From assembly GCA_937907435.1 (NCBI GenBank), contig CALCIA010000346.1, positions 1 to 17,561 on the forward strand: a stretch of DNA of 17,561 nt. Direction: 5' to 3'. This document shows positions 1 to 6,313 of this stretch, piece by piece. The notes beneath the pieces were generated by a model that did no database searches, was not told the origin of the DNA, and worked only from the letters and a program-made list of their open reading frames with translations. Source of the stretch: an uncultured Actinomycetes bacterium. Lineage in GTDB: Bacteria > Actinomycetota > Thermoleophilia > Solirubrobacterales > 70-9. Made by a program: the position numbers and the translations under genes. How positions within the stretch are numbered: position 1 is the stretch's first letter; each line of letters begins with the position of its first letter.

Positions 1-120
1 GGAGGAAGCGTGGAGTTCCCGGCATCTCCGTGACGAGGTCTGACTCCCGTCACGGTTCCGTGCCATTCCCGACGCACTCCCGTGACGCTCCCGTAGGCCT
101 TCCTCCACACCTTCCGCACA
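1..120. repeat. Decayed intergenic repeat, relative of the 12.8-kb element
   Basis: This is gene-free sequence at the left edge. The first 11 bases, GGAGGAAGCGT, match 12849-12859 exactly. GTGACGCTCCCGT at 82-94 matches 12877-12889 with one change. CCGTGACG occurs at 28-35 and 80-87, and its complement CGTCACGG lies at 48-55, so two alternative 8-bp hairpins can form. I read this as a degenerate or rearranged relative of the composite element at 12789-12917. The short open frames through it look like chance in GC-rich DNA. Confidence 0.45.
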
Positions 121-174
121 CCCGCCCCTCTCGCCACGGCCACAGCCTGCCCGGGCCGTGGCGAGAGGGGCGGG
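121..174. repeat. Perfect 21-bp inverted repeat (hairpin)
   Basis: The arms at 121-141 and 154-174 are exact complements over 21 bases, separated by a 12-base loop. The stem starts CCCGCCCCTCTCG. No T-run follows on either strand. It lies about 100 nt beyond the stop of the R2lox-like gene, so it could act as a factor-assisted terminator or transcript-stabilising hairpin for that gene. It could equally serve the unseen gene to the left. Confidence 0.6.
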
Positions 175-243
175 TCCTACCCGGGCGACAGCTTGCGGGT
201 CCCCGTCCCTTCCGAGCGCCGGCCCCGGCCCTTGCCCTGCCCC

Positions 244-259
244 GCCCCCCCGGGGGGGC
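244..259. terminator. GC-only palindrome after the R2lox-like stop
   Basis: The run is a perfect loopless palindrome: G, seven C, seven G, C. It lies 11 nt downstream of the stop codon of the minus-strand oxidase gene. With no T-run it is not a canonical intrinsic terminator. Position and stem strength make a termination or mRNA-end role possible, but homopolymer drift is an equally good explanation. Confidence 0.25.
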
Positions 260-270
260 CGCGGAAGCGG

Positions 271-1560
271 CTAGTTGAAGACCTTGCGCATGCGGGCCAG
301 CTCGCGGAGGCTGCCGTGGGGGCGGATGCGGCGGCTGAACAGGAGCTTCAGCGGGTTGGCGTCGGGTTTGGTCGAGGCCAGCCAGTCCGCCCAGCTCGCT
401 TCGATCGTCACCGCCGGGTTCGGCGCCAGGCCGGGCTCGGCGCGGGTCGAGCCGTTGTCGATGACGATGTGCCAGGGGTCCGCGTCGGTGAACTTCCACT
501 GGTAGACGAGCGGCGAGCCGTTCGCGGCGGCGGGGTCGGCGACGCGGGAGGTGATCGCGAACCAGAGGCGCATCAGCTCCGGGTCGGTGCTCGGGGCGAC
601 GCTGCCGTCGGACGGGCCGAGGATGCCGCCGAGCATCAGCTTCACCTGGTCGGCGGCGATCTCCTCCTCCGACTTGTCGGGGTCGAAGGGGAAGACGCCG
701 GGCGGCATCTCCTCGGTCGGGAAGCCGATCGTCCGCCAGCGCTGCCGCACCAGTTTGAGGCCGAAGGCGTAGATGTCCTCCATCGTGAAGCCGTAGCACT
801 CGGTGTAGGCGCGGTCGAGGTTCGGCGGCCGGAACACGGCCGGGCTGTAGGGGAGCACTTCGCGCAGCAGCTCGACCACCGCGGCGCGGCACTCCTCCGA
901 GGCGGGGTGCTCCGGCGCCAGCAGTTCGGAGAGGACTTTGACGCCGAAGCCGATGTGGCGCTGCTCGTCGCGGGAGACGTTCGCCATCCCGGCGCTGAAG
1001 CCAGGCATCGCCCCGCCCTTGGCGAAGAAGTCCTCGATGAAGTGCTGGCCGGGCTGGGCGAGGCTGCCCTCGACGATCAGGTGGTAGAGCGTGATCGCCT
1101 GCGCGTACTTCGGCAGCGAGGTGTCCTTGCGCAGTTCCTCCGCCATCCGGTCGAGCCGGTCGAAGACGCCCCGGTAGCCCCAGTTCAGCTGCGGCAGGGT
1201 GGCGGCCAGGGTGTCCTCGATGCTCTCGCCGCCGACCCCGATCACCTCCTTGAAGAAGCGGTGGAAGAAGAGCGAGTGGCGGACCTCGTCGACCTGCTGG
1301 GTGGCGAGGAAGTAGGACTGCTCCTCGGTCGGCGCGGCGGTGACGTAGGGGGCGAGCGTGTCGGCCACCCGGTCCTCGCCGTAGAAGAACATCGAGTAGA
1401 TCCACATCGCCGAGGCGCGCTGCAAGTCGGAGAGCGCTGCCCAGCCGGCGACGTCGGCGGAGAAGTCGATGTCGTACGCCGACCAGTTCCCCTGCTCCCA
1501 GCGTTTGTAGAGGTCTTCGTAGCTGATGTTGTCCATCAAACGCTGGGAGGCGACGCTCAT
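271..1560 (-). CDS. R2lox-like diiron oxidase fused to SCP2 lipid-binding domain
   Basis: The protein has 429 residues. Residues 1-315 are a ferritin-like helical domain of the ribonucleotide reductase R2 / R2lox superfamily. The six diiron ligands are visible: E62, E92-x2-H95, E164 and E199-x2-H202. F99 occupies the position of the R2a radical tyrosine (four after the first His), so a classical tyrosyl-radical R2 is unlikely. V65 (E62+3) and Y159 (E164-5) sit at the offsets of the Val-Tyr ether crosslink of R2-like ligand-binding oxidases. Residues about 325-429 form an SCP2 sterol/lipid-carrier domain, which is absent from ordinary R2lox of about 300 residues. R2lox proteins bind a long-chain fatty acid at the metal site, so a fused lipid carrier makes sense. 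The substrate is unknown. No R1 partner is nearby. The ATG at 1560 has only a weak GGGGT upstream; M9 is a fallback. An R2c-like reductase subunit is the main alternative. Confidence 0.85.
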   Translation of the reverse strand: MSVASQRLMDNISYEDLYKRWEQGNWSAYDIDFSADVAGWAALSDLQRASAMWIYSMFFYGEDRVADTLAPYVTAAPTEEQSYFLATQQVDEVRHSLFFHRFFKEVIGVGGESIEDTLAATLPQLNWGYRGVFDRLDRMAEELRKDTSLPKYAQAITLYHLIVEGSLAQPGQHFIEDFFAKGGAMPGFSAGMANVSRDEQRHIGFGVKVLSELLAPEHPASEECRAAVVELLREVLPYSPAVFRPPNLDRAYTECYGFTMEDIYAFGLKLVRQRWRTIGFPTEEMPPGVFPFDPDKSEEEIAADQVKLMLGGILGPSDGSVAPSTDPELMRLWFAITSRVADPAAANGSPLVYQWKFTDADPWHIVIDNGSTRAEPGLAPNPAVTIEASWADWLASTKPDANPLKLLFSRRIRPHGSLRELARMRKVFN

Positions 1561-1660
1561 CTCAACCCCGTTTCGTGTCGTGATCGGCTGCTTCGGCAGC
1601 GTACCGGAAGAATTGGCTGCCCGGCCAGTTTTCTGCTGTCCAAAGCGTTATGTAGGAGTG

Positions 1661-1682
1661 CGTTACGTAAGTTTACGTAACG
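1661..1682. promoter_or_regulatory. Operator-like 22-bp palindrome, CGTTACGTAA-GT-TTACGTAACG
   Basis: The two 10-bp arms are perfect complements around a 2-bp centre. Related half-sites flank it: CGTTATGTA at 1646-1654 and AACGTAAT at 1689-1696, about one and a half helical turns away. The right arm overlaps where a -35 element would lie for the TAGGGT -10 box at 1701. This is the geometry of a dimeric repressor site. No regulator gene adjoins it, so the binding protein is unknown. Confidence 0.6.
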
Positions 1683-1700
1683 GAGGTCAACGTAATTGGT

Positions 1701-1712
1701 TAGGGTGAGGGG
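1701..1712 (+). promoter_or_regulatory. Putative -10 box TAGGGT for the ATPase gene
   Basis: TAGGGT at 1701-1706 fits TAnnnT and ends 6 nt before the ATG at 1713. Transcription would therefore begin at or next to the start codon. The purine-rich GAGGGG between box and ATG abuts the start codon and is too close to serve as a Shine-Dalgarno. Confidence 0.4.
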
Positions 1713-2861
1713 ATGGCTGAGGCACCGCTCAACCCTTTCCGCTTCGGCACCTTCGTGATCGACGAGTTTGCCGACCGGGAGGTTGAGCTGGCCGAGGTCG
1801 AGGCTGACATGAGGAACGGCCAGGACCTGGTCATCTTCGCGCCGCGCCGCCTCGGCAAGTCCTCGCTGGTCCTGAAAGCCGCCGCCACGACGCGTCGGAA
1901 GAAGGGCCTGGTCGCCTATCTCAACCTGATGACCACCCCGAACAAGGCGCGGCTCGCCGAGCGCCTCGCGGCCGCCATCTACGCCGACATCGCGGCCCCG
2001 AAGGCGAAGCTCAAAGAGCGGGGACTGGCGATGTTCCAGGGCCTGCGCATCTCGCCGACGGTCATCGTCGACCCGATCGACGGGCGGCTCAGCTTCTCCT
2101 TCGGGTTCGGCCATACCGAGACCGACATCGAGACGACGATCGAGATGCTGCTTGAACTGCCGGCAAAGATCGCCGCCGAGCGCGAACAGCGAGTCGTCCT
2201 CATCCTCGACGAGTTCCAGGAGGTCGTCGACCTCGACCCCGACTTTCCCAAGCTCCTGCGGTCGGTGTTCCAGGCCCAGCCCGATGTCTGCCACGTCTAC
2301 CTCGGCAGCAAGCGCCACGTCATGCGCGAGCTCTTCAGCGACGCCAACGAGCCCTTCTGGCGCAGCGCGAAGCAGATGGAGATCGGGCTGATCCCGACGG
2401 ACAAGTTCTCCCGCTTCGTCCGGCGACGCTTCACCGCGACCAACAAAGAGCTTGGTCCGGCGACCTGCGACCTGCTCTTCGAGATCACCCGCGGCCACCC
2501 CTACGCGACCCAGGAGCTCGCGTACTCGCTCTGGGAGCAGACGCCGTTCGACGGAGTCGCCGGCGACGATCTTCTCGCGCGGGCTCTGGAGCTCGTCCTC
2601 CAGTCCGAGAACGCCCATCTCTCGCTCGTCTGGGAGGGCCTCTCGGCGGGGCAGCGGGTGCTGCTCGAAGCCCTCGCTCGCGAGCCGGGTCGGCCCCTGT
2701 CCGGCGCCTACCGGGCCCGTCACCAGCTGGCCGGGCCGAGCTCCGTCCAGACCGCCCTCAAGGCCCTGACCGACCGCGAGCTGGTCGAACGCGAGCCCGA
2801 CGGCGGCTACCGGGTGATGGAGCCGTTCCTCACCGAGTGGCTCGGCGAGTTCGTCAACTGA
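1713..2861 (+). CDS. Archaeal-type AAA/STAND ATPase with C-terminal winged helix
   Basis: The protein has 382 residues and a P-loop near the N terminus: Walker A APRRLGKSS (43-51), Walker B VVLILDEFQE (161-170), a sensor-like GSKRH (198-202) and the GHPYATQ motif (261-267). This order is typical of the 'archaeal ATPase' (PF01637-like) branch of STAND NTPases. Residues after about 300 look like a winged-helix domain (QRVLLEAL, then ...TALKALTDRELVERE). Such proteins are ATP-dependent switches; partners and ligands are rarely known. It is divergent from the R2lox-like gene behind an operator-like palindrome. Its stop overlaps the convergent acyl-CoA ligase end by 8 nt. There is no signal peptide or membrane segment. 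The family is fairly clear but the cellular role is not. Confidence 0.85.
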   Translation: MAEAPLNPFRFGTFVIDEFADREVELAEVEADMRNGQDLVIFAPRRLGKSSLVLKAAATTRRKKGLVAYLNLMTTPNKARLAERLAAAIYADIAAPKAKLKERGLAMFQGLRISPTVIVDPIDGRLSFSFGFGHTETDIETTIEMLLELPAKIAAEREQRVVLILDEFQEVVDLDPDFPKLLRSVFQAQPDVCHVYLGSKRHVMRELFSDANEPFWRSAKQMEIGLIPTDKFSRFVRRRFTATNKELGPATCDLLFEITRGHPYATQELAYSLWEQTPFDGVAGDDLLARALELVLQSENAHLSLVWEGLSAGQRVLLEALAREPGRPLSGAYRARHQLAGPSSVQTALKALTDRELVEREPDGGYRVMEPFLTEWLGEFVN

Positions 2862-4359
2862 CCTCCGCCGGGACCTCGATCTCGCGCTTGACGATCTTGC
2901 CGGTCGGGCCTTTCGGCAGCTCGTCGAGGAACCAGACCACGCGCGGGTACTTGTAGGCGGCGATGCGCTCGCGGACCCAGGCGCTGATCTCCTCCGGGGC
3001 GAGTGCCTCGCCCGGTTCGAGGACGACGGCGGCGCCGACCTCCTCGCCCCACTCGGGGTGGGGGACGCCGACGACGGCGGCTTCGCGGATCGCCGGGTGC
3101 TCGTAGAGGAGCTCCTCGACCTCGCGCGGGTAGACGTTGTAGCCGCCGCGGATGATCATGTCCTTCTTGCGGTCGACGACGTAGAAATAGCCGTCCTCGT
3201 CTTCGCGGCCCATGTCGCCGCTGTGGAACCAGCCGTCGCCGCGGATCGCCTCGGCGGTCGCCTCGGGTTTGCCCCAGTAGCCCTTCATGATGTTGTGACC
3301 GCGGATGACGATCTCGCCGACCTCGCCCTGCGGCACCTCCTCATCGTTCTCGTCGACGATCCGCATCTCGACCTTCTCCAGCGGCGTGCCGATCGAGCCC
3401 GGCTTGCGCAGTTTCCCGGGGAAGCCCGAGGAGGCGGTCGGCGAGGTCTCCGAGAGCCCGTAGCCCTCCAGCAGCTCGGCGCCGAAGGCCTCCTCGAAGC
3501 CGTGCAGCACCTCGACCGGCATCGACGCCCCGCCGGTGATGCAGATCCGCAACGAGGACGTGTCGAAGTCCTCGCGCCCAGGGTGGTGGAGCAGCGCGCC
3601 GAACATCGTCGGCACGCCGTAGAAGTGGGTGACGCGATCGCGGTCGATCGTCGCCAGCGCCGCGCCCGGGTCGAATTTCGGGACCAGCGTGAGGCAGGCG
3701 CCGCGCCGCAGCGAGCCGTTCATCCCGACCGTCTGGCCGAAGGAGTGGAAGAGCGGCAGGGCGCCGAGGACGACGTCGCCGGCCTCCACCAGGCACGTGG
3801 TGCGGGAGACGATCTCCGAGTTTTCGTCGAGGTTGCGGTGGGAGAGCTCGGCGCCCTTCGGTTTGCCGGTCGTGCCGGAGGTGTAGAGGATCACCGCCGT
3901 GTCCTCGGCGTCGGTGTCGACGATCTCCGCGGTCGGCTCGAGCCCGGCGAGCGTCGCCGCGAGCTCCTCCGGCTCGATCGCGATCAGCTCGGCGCCCGCG
4001 TCGGCCGCCCCCGCGCGGGCCTCGTCCGCGAACCCGTGCCAGGCGAGGATCAGCTTCGCCCCCGAATCCTGCAGGTAGAAGGCGATCTCGCGCCGTTTCA
4101 ACAGCACGTTCATCGGCACGACGATGCCGCCCGCGCGCAGCACCCCGTAGTAGGCGAGCGGGAACTCGAGCACGTTCGGCAGCATCACCCCGACCCGGTC
4201 GCCGACCTCCAGCCCGTGCTCGCGCAGCAGCGTCGCCACGCGGGCGCTGTCGTCCTCCAGGTCGCCGAAGGCGAGCGTCCGCTCGCCCAGCCGCACCGCC
4301 GGCGCGGCGGCGTCGTGCGCGGCGCCCGCGCTGACGATCGAGGCCAAGTTCGTTCCCAT
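2854..4359 (-). CDS. Long-chain fatty acid--CoA ligase (ANL superfamily)
   Basis: The 501-residue protein activates a carboxylic acid, probably a medium- or long-chain fatty acid, to acyl-AMP and then acyl-CoA. The core motifs are all present: P-loop YTSGTTGKPKG (159-169), A5 motif YGLSETSP (300-307), hinge region DRKKDMIIRGGYNVYP (396-411) and the A10 catalytic lysine K488 in PTGKIVKRE. The length is normal for the FadD/MenE-like group. The ATG at 4359 is preceded by GGGAGGG with 4-nt spacing, and no domain lies upstream. An open frame continues to 5076 but runs antisense through the PRC gene. The gene ends 8 nt inside the convergent ATPase gene. The chain-length preference cannot be read from the sequence. 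Confidence 0.93.
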   Translation of the reverse strand: MGTNLASIVSAGAAHDAAAPAVRLGERTLAFGDLEDDSARVATLLREHGLEVGDRVGVMLPNVLEFPLAYYGVLRAGGIVVPMNVLLKRREIAFYLQDSGAKLILAWHGFADEARAGAADAGAELIAIEPEELAATLAGLEPTAEIVDTDAEDTAVILYTSGTTGKPKGAELSHRNLDENSEIVSRTTCLVEAGDVVLGALPLFHSFGQTVGMNGSLRRGACLTLVPKFDPGAALATIDRDRVTHFYGVPTMFGALLHHPGREDFDTSSLRICITGGASMPVEVLHGFEEAFGAELLEGYGLSETSPTASSGFPGKLRKPGSIGTPLEKVEMRIVDENDEEVPQGEVGEIVIRGHNIMKGYWGKPEATAEAIRGDGWFHSGDMGREDEDGYFYVVDRKKDMIIRGGYNVYPREVEELLYEHPAIREAAVVGVPHPEWGEEVGAAVVLEPGEALAPEEISAWVRERIAAYKYPRVVWFLDELPKGPTGKIVKREIEVPAEVS

Positions 4360-4390
4360 GCGTCCCTCCCGGTCGGGTGTTCCCGCCCCG

Positions 4391-4396
4391 AGTCTA
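4391..4396 (-). promoter_or_regulatory. Putative -10 box TAGACT for acyl-CoA ligase
   Basis: On the minus strand TAGACT lies 31 nt before the ATG, giving a predicted leader of about 25 nt. That leader contains the GGGAGGG Shine-Dalgarno at 4364-4370. This leadered layout contrasts with the divergent PRC gene, whose -10 box sits 7 nt from its ATG. Confidence 0.4.
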
Positions 4397-4427
4397 GGGC
4401 GTGCTTGGGGACCCGGGCGCGCTCCGT

Positions 4428-4440
4428 TAGGCTCGCGGCC
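4428..4440 (+). promoter_or_regulatory. TAGGCT -10 box, probable leaderless promoter of PRC gene
   Basis: TAGGCT (4428-4433) is followed by CGCGGCC and then ATG at 4441. The 7-nt gap and the lack of a Shine-Dalgarno suggest that transcription starts at the start codon. The same arrangement is seen before the genes at 10466, 14934 and 15935. Confidence 0.5.
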
Positions 4441-4809
4441 ATGGACGATCTCGGCTCGAAGGTTTCCTACCTGGTCGCCAAGCGCGGCATCCCGGTCTAC
4501 TCCAGCGACGAGGTGAAGCTGGGGACGGTGGTCGAGGTGCTCGACGCGCCCGAGGCCGACCTCTTCGACGGCATCATCTTCGACACCACGCCGAACCGCC
4601 CGGGCGGCCACAAATTCGTCGACGCCCCCGAGGTCGAGGGGATCTACGAGCGCGGCGTCGTCCTCCAGATCGACGCGGCCGCCGCGGCGAAACTCGCCAA
4701 GCCGGGCAAGAACCCGGGCTCGATCGAGATCTCCCCGGACGACGTCGCTGGCGAGCCGGCGCCGAGCTTCTGGCGCCGCGCCTGGAACCTGCTCTCCGGC
4801 AAGGGCTGA
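4441..4809 (+). CDS. PRC-barrel-like small protein
   Basis: The protein has 122 residues and is probably cytoplasmic. The first 80 residues read like a PRC-barrel: GIPVYSSDEVKLGTVVEV, then a turn with DLFDGIIFDT, then KFVDAPEVEGIYERGVVLQI, all alternating beta-strand patterns. The C-terminal third is Ala/Lys/Pro-rich and ends in WRRAWNLLSGKG, a short amphipathic stretch. PRC-barrels occur in RimM, photosynthetic reaction-centre H subunits and many small actinobacterial proteins, usually as protein- or RNA-contact modules. The function here is unknown. The gene is divergent from the acyl-CoA ligase. A 14-bp hairpin starts 10 nt after its stop. Confidence 0.65.
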   Translation: MDDLGSKVSYLVAKRGIPVYSSDEVKLGTVVEVLDAPEADLFDGIIFDTTPNRPGGHKFVDAPEVEGIYERGVVLQIDAAAAAKLAKPGKNPGSIEISPDDVAGEPAPSFWRRAWNLLSGKG

Positions 4810-4818
4810 CCCCGCCCA

Positions 4819-4857
4819 GCTGTTCTTTTTGGCCCTCACAGGTCCAAAAAGAACAGC
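4819..4857. repeat. Perfect 14-bp hairpin spanning the next gene's start
   Basis: The arms GCTGTTCTTTTTGG (4819-4832) and CCAAAAAGAACAGC (4844-4857) are exact complements around an 11-nt loop. It could end transcription of the PRC gene, but no T-run follows the stem. The best start codon of the next gene, TTG at 4829, lies in the left arm, so the hairpin could instead mask that start in mRNA. Confidence 0.65.
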
Positions 4858-5875
4858 GGAACGCATCCATGCCGCGCGGCTGACCGCGCAGGGGCTGGCG
4901 ACGCGCCCGGGACGCAGCCCGGAGGAGGTGGCGGAGCGGCTGCTCGCCATCCAGGGACAGGACCCGCGCGGGGCGCGGCTGGCGGTGCGGGCGCGCAGCG
5001 AGGGGCTCGTGGCATCGGATGTCGACCGGGCGCTGGACGAGCGGCGGCTGGTCGTCACCTGGGTCAACCGCGGCACGTTGCACCTGATCCGCAGCGAGGA
5101 CTACCCGTTGCTGCACGCGGTGACCACGCCGCCGCTCTGGACCTCTTGCCGGACGCGGCTGCGCCAGACCGGGGTGGGGGACGCCGCCGACCGCGGCGTC
5201 GACACCGTGCGACGCGCCTTGGCGGACGGCCCGCGCACGCGGGTCGAACTGCGCGACGCGCTCGACTCCGCCGACGTGCCGACCGCCGGGCAGGCGCTCG
5301 TCCACGTCCTCTTCTACGCGACCCTCCACGGCGTCTGCGTGCGCGGGCCGATGGTCGGCAAGGAGCAGGCCTTCGTCTCGACGCGCGACTGGCTGGGCGA
5401 GCAGCCGGAGGTCGACCGCGACGCTTTGCTCGGCGAGCTGGCGCGCCGTTATCTCGTCGGGCACGGCCCCGCGACTGCTGCCGACCTCGCCCGCTGGGCG
5501 GGCATCTCGCTCGGCGACGCGCGCGCGGGGCTGAAGCGGATCGCCCGCCGCATCGTCGACCTCGGCGACGGCCTCCTCGACCTCCGCAAGCGCGAGGACC
5601 CCGCGCCCCTCCCGCCGCCGCGTCTCCTCGGCGCCTTCGACCCGCTGCTGCTCGGCTGGGAGTCGCGCGAGCGGGTCGTCGGCGAACACAAGAAGCTGGT
5701 CACGGACAACGGCCTCTTCCGCCCCTTTGCCCTGGTCAAGGGCCGCGCCGTCGCCACCTGGCGGCTGCCGAAGGGCAAGGTGGAGATCGAGCACCTCGAG
5801 GACGTGACGAAGAAGGCCGCGCGCGAACTCGAAGCCGACGCCCGCGCGGTCGAGGCCTACCTCAACGGCCCCTGA
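4829..5875 (+). CDS. AlkZ-like winged-helix DNA-binding protein (HTH_42 family)
   Basis: The protein has 348 residues. It matches the pattern of the HTH_42 / AlkZ-like family: N-terminal RIHAARLTAQGL (12-23), a QxQ motif in AIQGQDPRGARL (Q42, Q44), then NRGTLHLIRSEDYPLL, tandem winged-helix regions, and the family-typical GAFDPLLLGWESRERV and a beta-rich C terminus. Characterised members (AlkZ, YcaQ/AlkX) are DNA glycosylases that remove bulky alkyl adducts or crosslinks, using QxQ or QxD residues. By analogy this could be a base-excision enzyme, though Gly lies between the glutamines where others have an aliphatic residue. The start is uncertain. TTG 4829 is the only common in-frame start that keeps the conserved N terminus, but it has no Shine-Dalgarno and lies in a hairpin. 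The end overlaps the convergent DUF4234 gene by 14 nt. Confidence 0.8.
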   Translation: MALTGPKRTAERIHAARLTAQGLATRPGRSPEEVAERLLAIQGQDPRGARLAVRARSEGLVASDVDRALDERRLVVTWVNRGTLHLIRSEDYPLLHAVTTPPLWTSCRTRLRQTGVGDAADRGVDTVRRALADGPRTRVELRDALDSADVPTAGQALVHVLFYATLHGVCVRGPMVGKEQAFVSTRDWLGEQPEVDRDALLGELARRYLVGHGPATAADLARWAGISLGDARAGLKRIARRIVDLGDGLLDLRKREDPAPLPPPRLLGAFDPLLLGWESRERVVGEHKKLVTDNGLFRPFALVKGRAVATWRLPKGKVEIEHLEDVTKKAARELEADARAVEAYLNGP

Positions 5876-6269
5876 GCTCCTGCTCCCAGACGTGGTTCAG
5901 GGACACCTGCAGGTAGGCCCACATCGCCGGCTGGATGATCACCCAGAGGAGCAGGACGAGCCAGCCGTTGATCGGCTCCCGGTCCGCCAGCGCCTCGGTC
6001 CCCTGCACCCGGTTGGTCCCCCGCCAGTAGGTCATCAGGGCTGGCACGATGATCAGCCCGCCGGGGAAGACGGCCAGCACGGAGTTGGTCGGGTTGCGCC
6101 CGAGGTCGTAGCCCAGCGACTCGCCGTAGGCCTTCATCTCCTTGTTGATCCGGTACCACCAGAGCAGGTGGTAGATCCCGAGCGTGACGAACGGCAGCAG
6201 CGCCACCGCCCAGGGGCTGCGGACCTTGACGGTCTCGGCGCTGTCGGGGATGCGGAGCTCGGCCGCCAT
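5862..6269 (-). CDS. DUF4234-family membrane protein, copy 1
   Basis: The protein has 135 residues and three predicted membrane helices (about 19-38, 63-81, 102-121). The DUF4234 hallmark is clear: KVRSPWAV, then TLGIYHLLWWYRINKEMKAYG. Function is unknown for the family. It is the downstream member of a tandem pair with the gene at 6314-6784, 44 nt away. Shared stretches include YDLGRNPTNS, the GT-RVQG motif, REP-NGW and WAYLQVSLN versus PAYLQVGLN near the C terminus. The start MAAELRIPDS aligns with VAYEMDIPDS of its neighbour, which supports both starts. The gene overlaps the end of the convergent AlkZ-like gene. Confidence 0.83.
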   Translation of the reverse strand: MAAELRIPDSAETVKVRSPWAVALLPFVTLGIYHLLWWYRINKEMKAYGESLGYDLGRNPTNSVLAVFPGGLIIVPALMTYWRGTNRVQGTEALADREPINGWLVLLLWVIIQPAMWAYLQVSLNHVWEQELRGR

Positions 6270-6313
6270 CGCGCCTGATTCTGGCGCCTGGCGGCCGAGC
6301 GGTCCGGTGCGGC

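Larger units (their letters stand above)
1561..1712. promoter_or_regulatory. Divergent promoter region, R2lox-like / ATPase
   Basis: This 152-nt spacer separates the starts of two divergent genes and is visibly richer in A/T than its flanks, especially from 1640 to 1700. It carries the operator-like palindrome and half-sites described separately, placed so that one bound protein could affect both genes. TACGCT on the minus strand near 1600 is a possible -10 box for the oxidase, but this is weak. Confidence 0.5.

Noticed and set aside
193..1680. 495-codon plus-strand open frame
   Set aside because: It is antisense to the R2lox-like gene. Its translation is Arg/Ala/Gly/Val-rich with no motif, a usual shadow in GC-rich DNA.
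1557..2723. 388-codon minus-strand open frame
   Set aside because: It lies opposite the ATPase gene, whose Walker motifs are convincing, and it shows no family motif of its own.
271..4359. R2lox-SCP2, ATPase and acyl-CoA ligase as one lipid operon or defence system
   Set aside because: The three genes are divergent and convergent, not cotranscribed. No nuclease, toxin or other defence effector is present, and lipid chemistry alone is a weak link.
3058..4440. Long plus-strand extension upstream of the PRC gene
   Set aside because: It is antisense to the acyl-CoA ligase. The true PRC start at 4441 follows a TAGGCT box and matches the domain start.
4360..5076. N-terminal extension of the acyl-CoA ligase frame
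   Set aside because: The ligase fold begins at MGTNLASIV with a Shine-Dalgarno just upstream; the extension is antisense to two other genes.
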